5,161 nucleotides of DNA. Source: Leptolyngbyaceae cyanobacterium M65_K2018_010 (GTDB lineage: Bacteria; Cyanobacteriota; Cyanobacteriia; Phormidesmidales; Phormidesmidaceae). A model generated the notes under the pieces. The model was not told the DNA's origin, made no database searches, and worked only from the letters and a program-made list of their open reading frames with translations. The translations under genes were made by a program, and so were the position numbers. Below, piece after piece: positions 3,864-5,161 of the stretch. The first letter of the stretch is position 1. Every line of letters begins with the position of its first letter. The stretch spans positions 1 to 5,161 of the forward strand of contig DVEE01000527.1 in assembly GCA_015295885.1 (NCBI GenBank). The letters run 5' to 3'.

Positions 3864-5161
3864 GACCTTAAAACCCTGCTGCGGTTGGGCCAGGGCGATC
3901 GCGACCCCGGCCGAAGAATTTTCCACCACCCCCTTACCCCTTCTGGCGGGCCACATTCCTCCTGGCCTCAGGGGCACCCTTTACCGCAATGGCCCGGCCC
4001 GTCTGGAGCGTCATGGGGTGCGGGTAGGGCACTGGTTTGATGGGGATGGGGCCATCCTGCGAGTCCATTTCCATAACGGGGCGGCTGAGGCCACCTATCG
4101 CTACATTCAAACCGCGGGCTGGCAAACGGAGGAAGCCATCGATCAATACCTCTACCGCGGTTATGGCAGCTTGCCACCGGGGTCAGTCTGGCAGCGTTGG
4201 CGCGCCCAGGTGAAAAACGTTGCTAATACCTCAGTCCTGGCCCTACCGGATCGGCTGCTCGCCCTCTGGGAAGGCGGGCTGCCCCACCGCCTGAACCTGG
4301 AGACCTTAGCCACCCAGGGAGTGGATAACCTACAAAGCTTGCGGCCCACCGATACCTTTTCTGCCCATCCCAAGCGCCACCCCCGCACGGGTCAGATCTT
4401 TAACTTTGGGGTCAAGGCCGGGGGCAACGCGACTCTCAAGCTCTATCGCTGTAGTCCCAAGGGCTTGGTCGAGCAAACCGCCACCCTTGAACTCACAGGC
4501 ATTCCGTTGGTGCATGATTTTGTCCTGGCCGATCGCCACCTGGTTTTTTGTGTGCCGCCGGTACGCCTCAATCCTTTGCCTGCGGTTTTTGGCCTGCAGA
4601 GCTTTAGCGATGCCCTGCGGTGGCAGCCTCAAACGGGCACGCAGGTGATTGTCGTCGATGCCGACAGCTTCGAGGTCACCGCCTGGAATCAAGTCGACCC
4701 TTGGTATCAATGGCATTTTGGTCACAGTCAATTACTCCCTGATGGCAGTCTCACCTTTGACGTTGTGCGCTACCCTGACTTCGCCACCAATCAATACCTG
4801 AAGGAAATTGCCTCGGGCCAGGTCACTACCCCCGCCGAAGCCCAACTGTGGCAGTACCGCCTGGATCCCCAAACCGGCAAAATTCTCGAAAGTAACTGCC
4901 TGCTAGATCGCCACTGCGAGTTTCCTGTGGTCTGGCCAGACTCTAACCACAGTGAGGGGCCATTGACCTACCTGAATCTCCATCGCACCCTGCCAACGCC
5001 CCCAGGGGAACTGTTTGAAGCGATCGGCCAGTTCAATCCCCGAACCCACACTCTGGCCCTGGCCGATGGCGGGGCCGGCTACTATCCCTCAGAACCGATT
5101 CCCGCTCAGGACTCCAACCACCCGCCACAACACTGGGTGTTAACGGTCGTCTACAACAGCC
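3841..5161 (+). CDS. Carotenoid oxygenase (RPE65/ACO/CCD family), C-terminus cut
   Basis: This non-haem iron dioxygenase family cleaves a double bond of a carotenoid or apocarotenoid to two carbonyl products. The nearest pattern I know is Synechocystis ACO, which forms retinal from apocarotenals. The frame runs from ATG 3841 to the right edge, 440 residues of an expected 480-490. Motifs in order are IPPGLRGTLYRNGPARLER (about 39-57), WFDGDGAI, LLALWEGGLPHRL (E144), FSAHPKRHP (H176), GIPLVHDFVL (H225), WHFGHS (H292), CEFPVVWP (E360) and YYPSEPI (E418). H176, H225 and H292 match three of the four iron ligands, with ACO-like spacing. The fourth, in the C-terminal HG motif, should lie past the window. 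E144, E360 and E418 match the second-shell glutamates. The usual Asn three residues after the third His is His here. GTG 3778 is a weak alternative start; upstream GGAGG is too distant for ATG 3841. Confidence 0.93.
   Translation, partial: MTLAATAETLKPCCGWARAIATPAEEFSTTPLPLLAGHIPPGLRGTLYRNGPARLERHGVRVGHWFDGDGAILRVHFHNGAAEATYRYIQTAGWQTEEAIDQYLYRGYGSLPPGSVWQRWRAQVKNVANTSVLALPDRLLALWEGGLPHRLNLETLATQGVDNLQSLRPTDTFSAHPKRHPRTGQIFNFGVKAGGNATLKLYRCSPKGLVEQTATLELTGIPLVHDFVLADRHLVFCVPPVRLNPLPAVFGLQSFSDALRWQPQTGTQVIVVDADSFEVTAWNQVDPWYQWHFGHSQLLPDGSLTFDVVRYPDFATNQYLKEIASGQVTTPAEAQLWQYRLDPQTGKILESNCLLDRHCEFPVVWPDSNHSEGPLTYLNLHRTLPTPPGELFEAIGQFNPRTHTLALADGGAGYYPSEPIPAQDSNHPPQHWVLTVVYNS
3895..3902 (+). repeat. 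HIP1 octamer GCGATCGC
   Basis: Third exact HIP1 palindrome, near the start of the carotenoid oxygenase gene. Three in 5.2 kb is well above chance for an 8-mer and supports a cyanobacterial host. Confidence 0.85.

Overview
The window looks like chromosomal DNA from a cyanobacterium of fairly high GC content. Three exact copies of the cyanobacterial HIP1 octamer (GCGATCGC) lie in 5.2 kb, with several seven-of-eight relatives. The gene set also fits: a queuosine-pathway gene, a carotenoid cleavage oxygenase resembling Synechocystis ACO, and small proteins without a recognisable family. No transposase, phage gene, CRISPR array, tRNA or rRNA is visible.

Layout. Bases 1-521 (minus) are the N-terminal half of queA, cut by the left edge. 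A short divergent spacer carries a candidate queA promoter and leads to an unrecognised 129-aa protein (633-1022, plus). A terminator-like hairpin with eight T follows at 1059-1086. Directly after it is an open frame (1085-1249, plus) without ATG or GTG that reads as a CxxC motif plus one membrane segment. One extra T in the T8 run would join it to an ATG at 1041. Next come a strong imperfect hairpin (1263-1320), a promoter with a perfect -35 box (1342-1371) and a complete gamma-glutamyltransferase-family gene (1397-2983, plus).

Convergent to it is an unrecognised 135-aa, probably all-helical protein (3073-3480, minus) of visibly lower GC. A 360-base spacer without a convincing gene (3481-3840) holds several inverted repeats. 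The window ends inside a carotenoid oxygenase gene (3841-5161+, plus), which retains three of four iron histidines; the fourth should lie just past the edge.

The genes do not form an obvious pathway or a single operon, since strands alternate and each gene seems to have its own control region. The observations most worth following are the cryptic or frameshifted small membrane protein at the T8 run, and the GGT-family enzyme. The latter keeps the self-processing catalytic centre but has lost the residues that recognise the glutamyl group in classical GGT.
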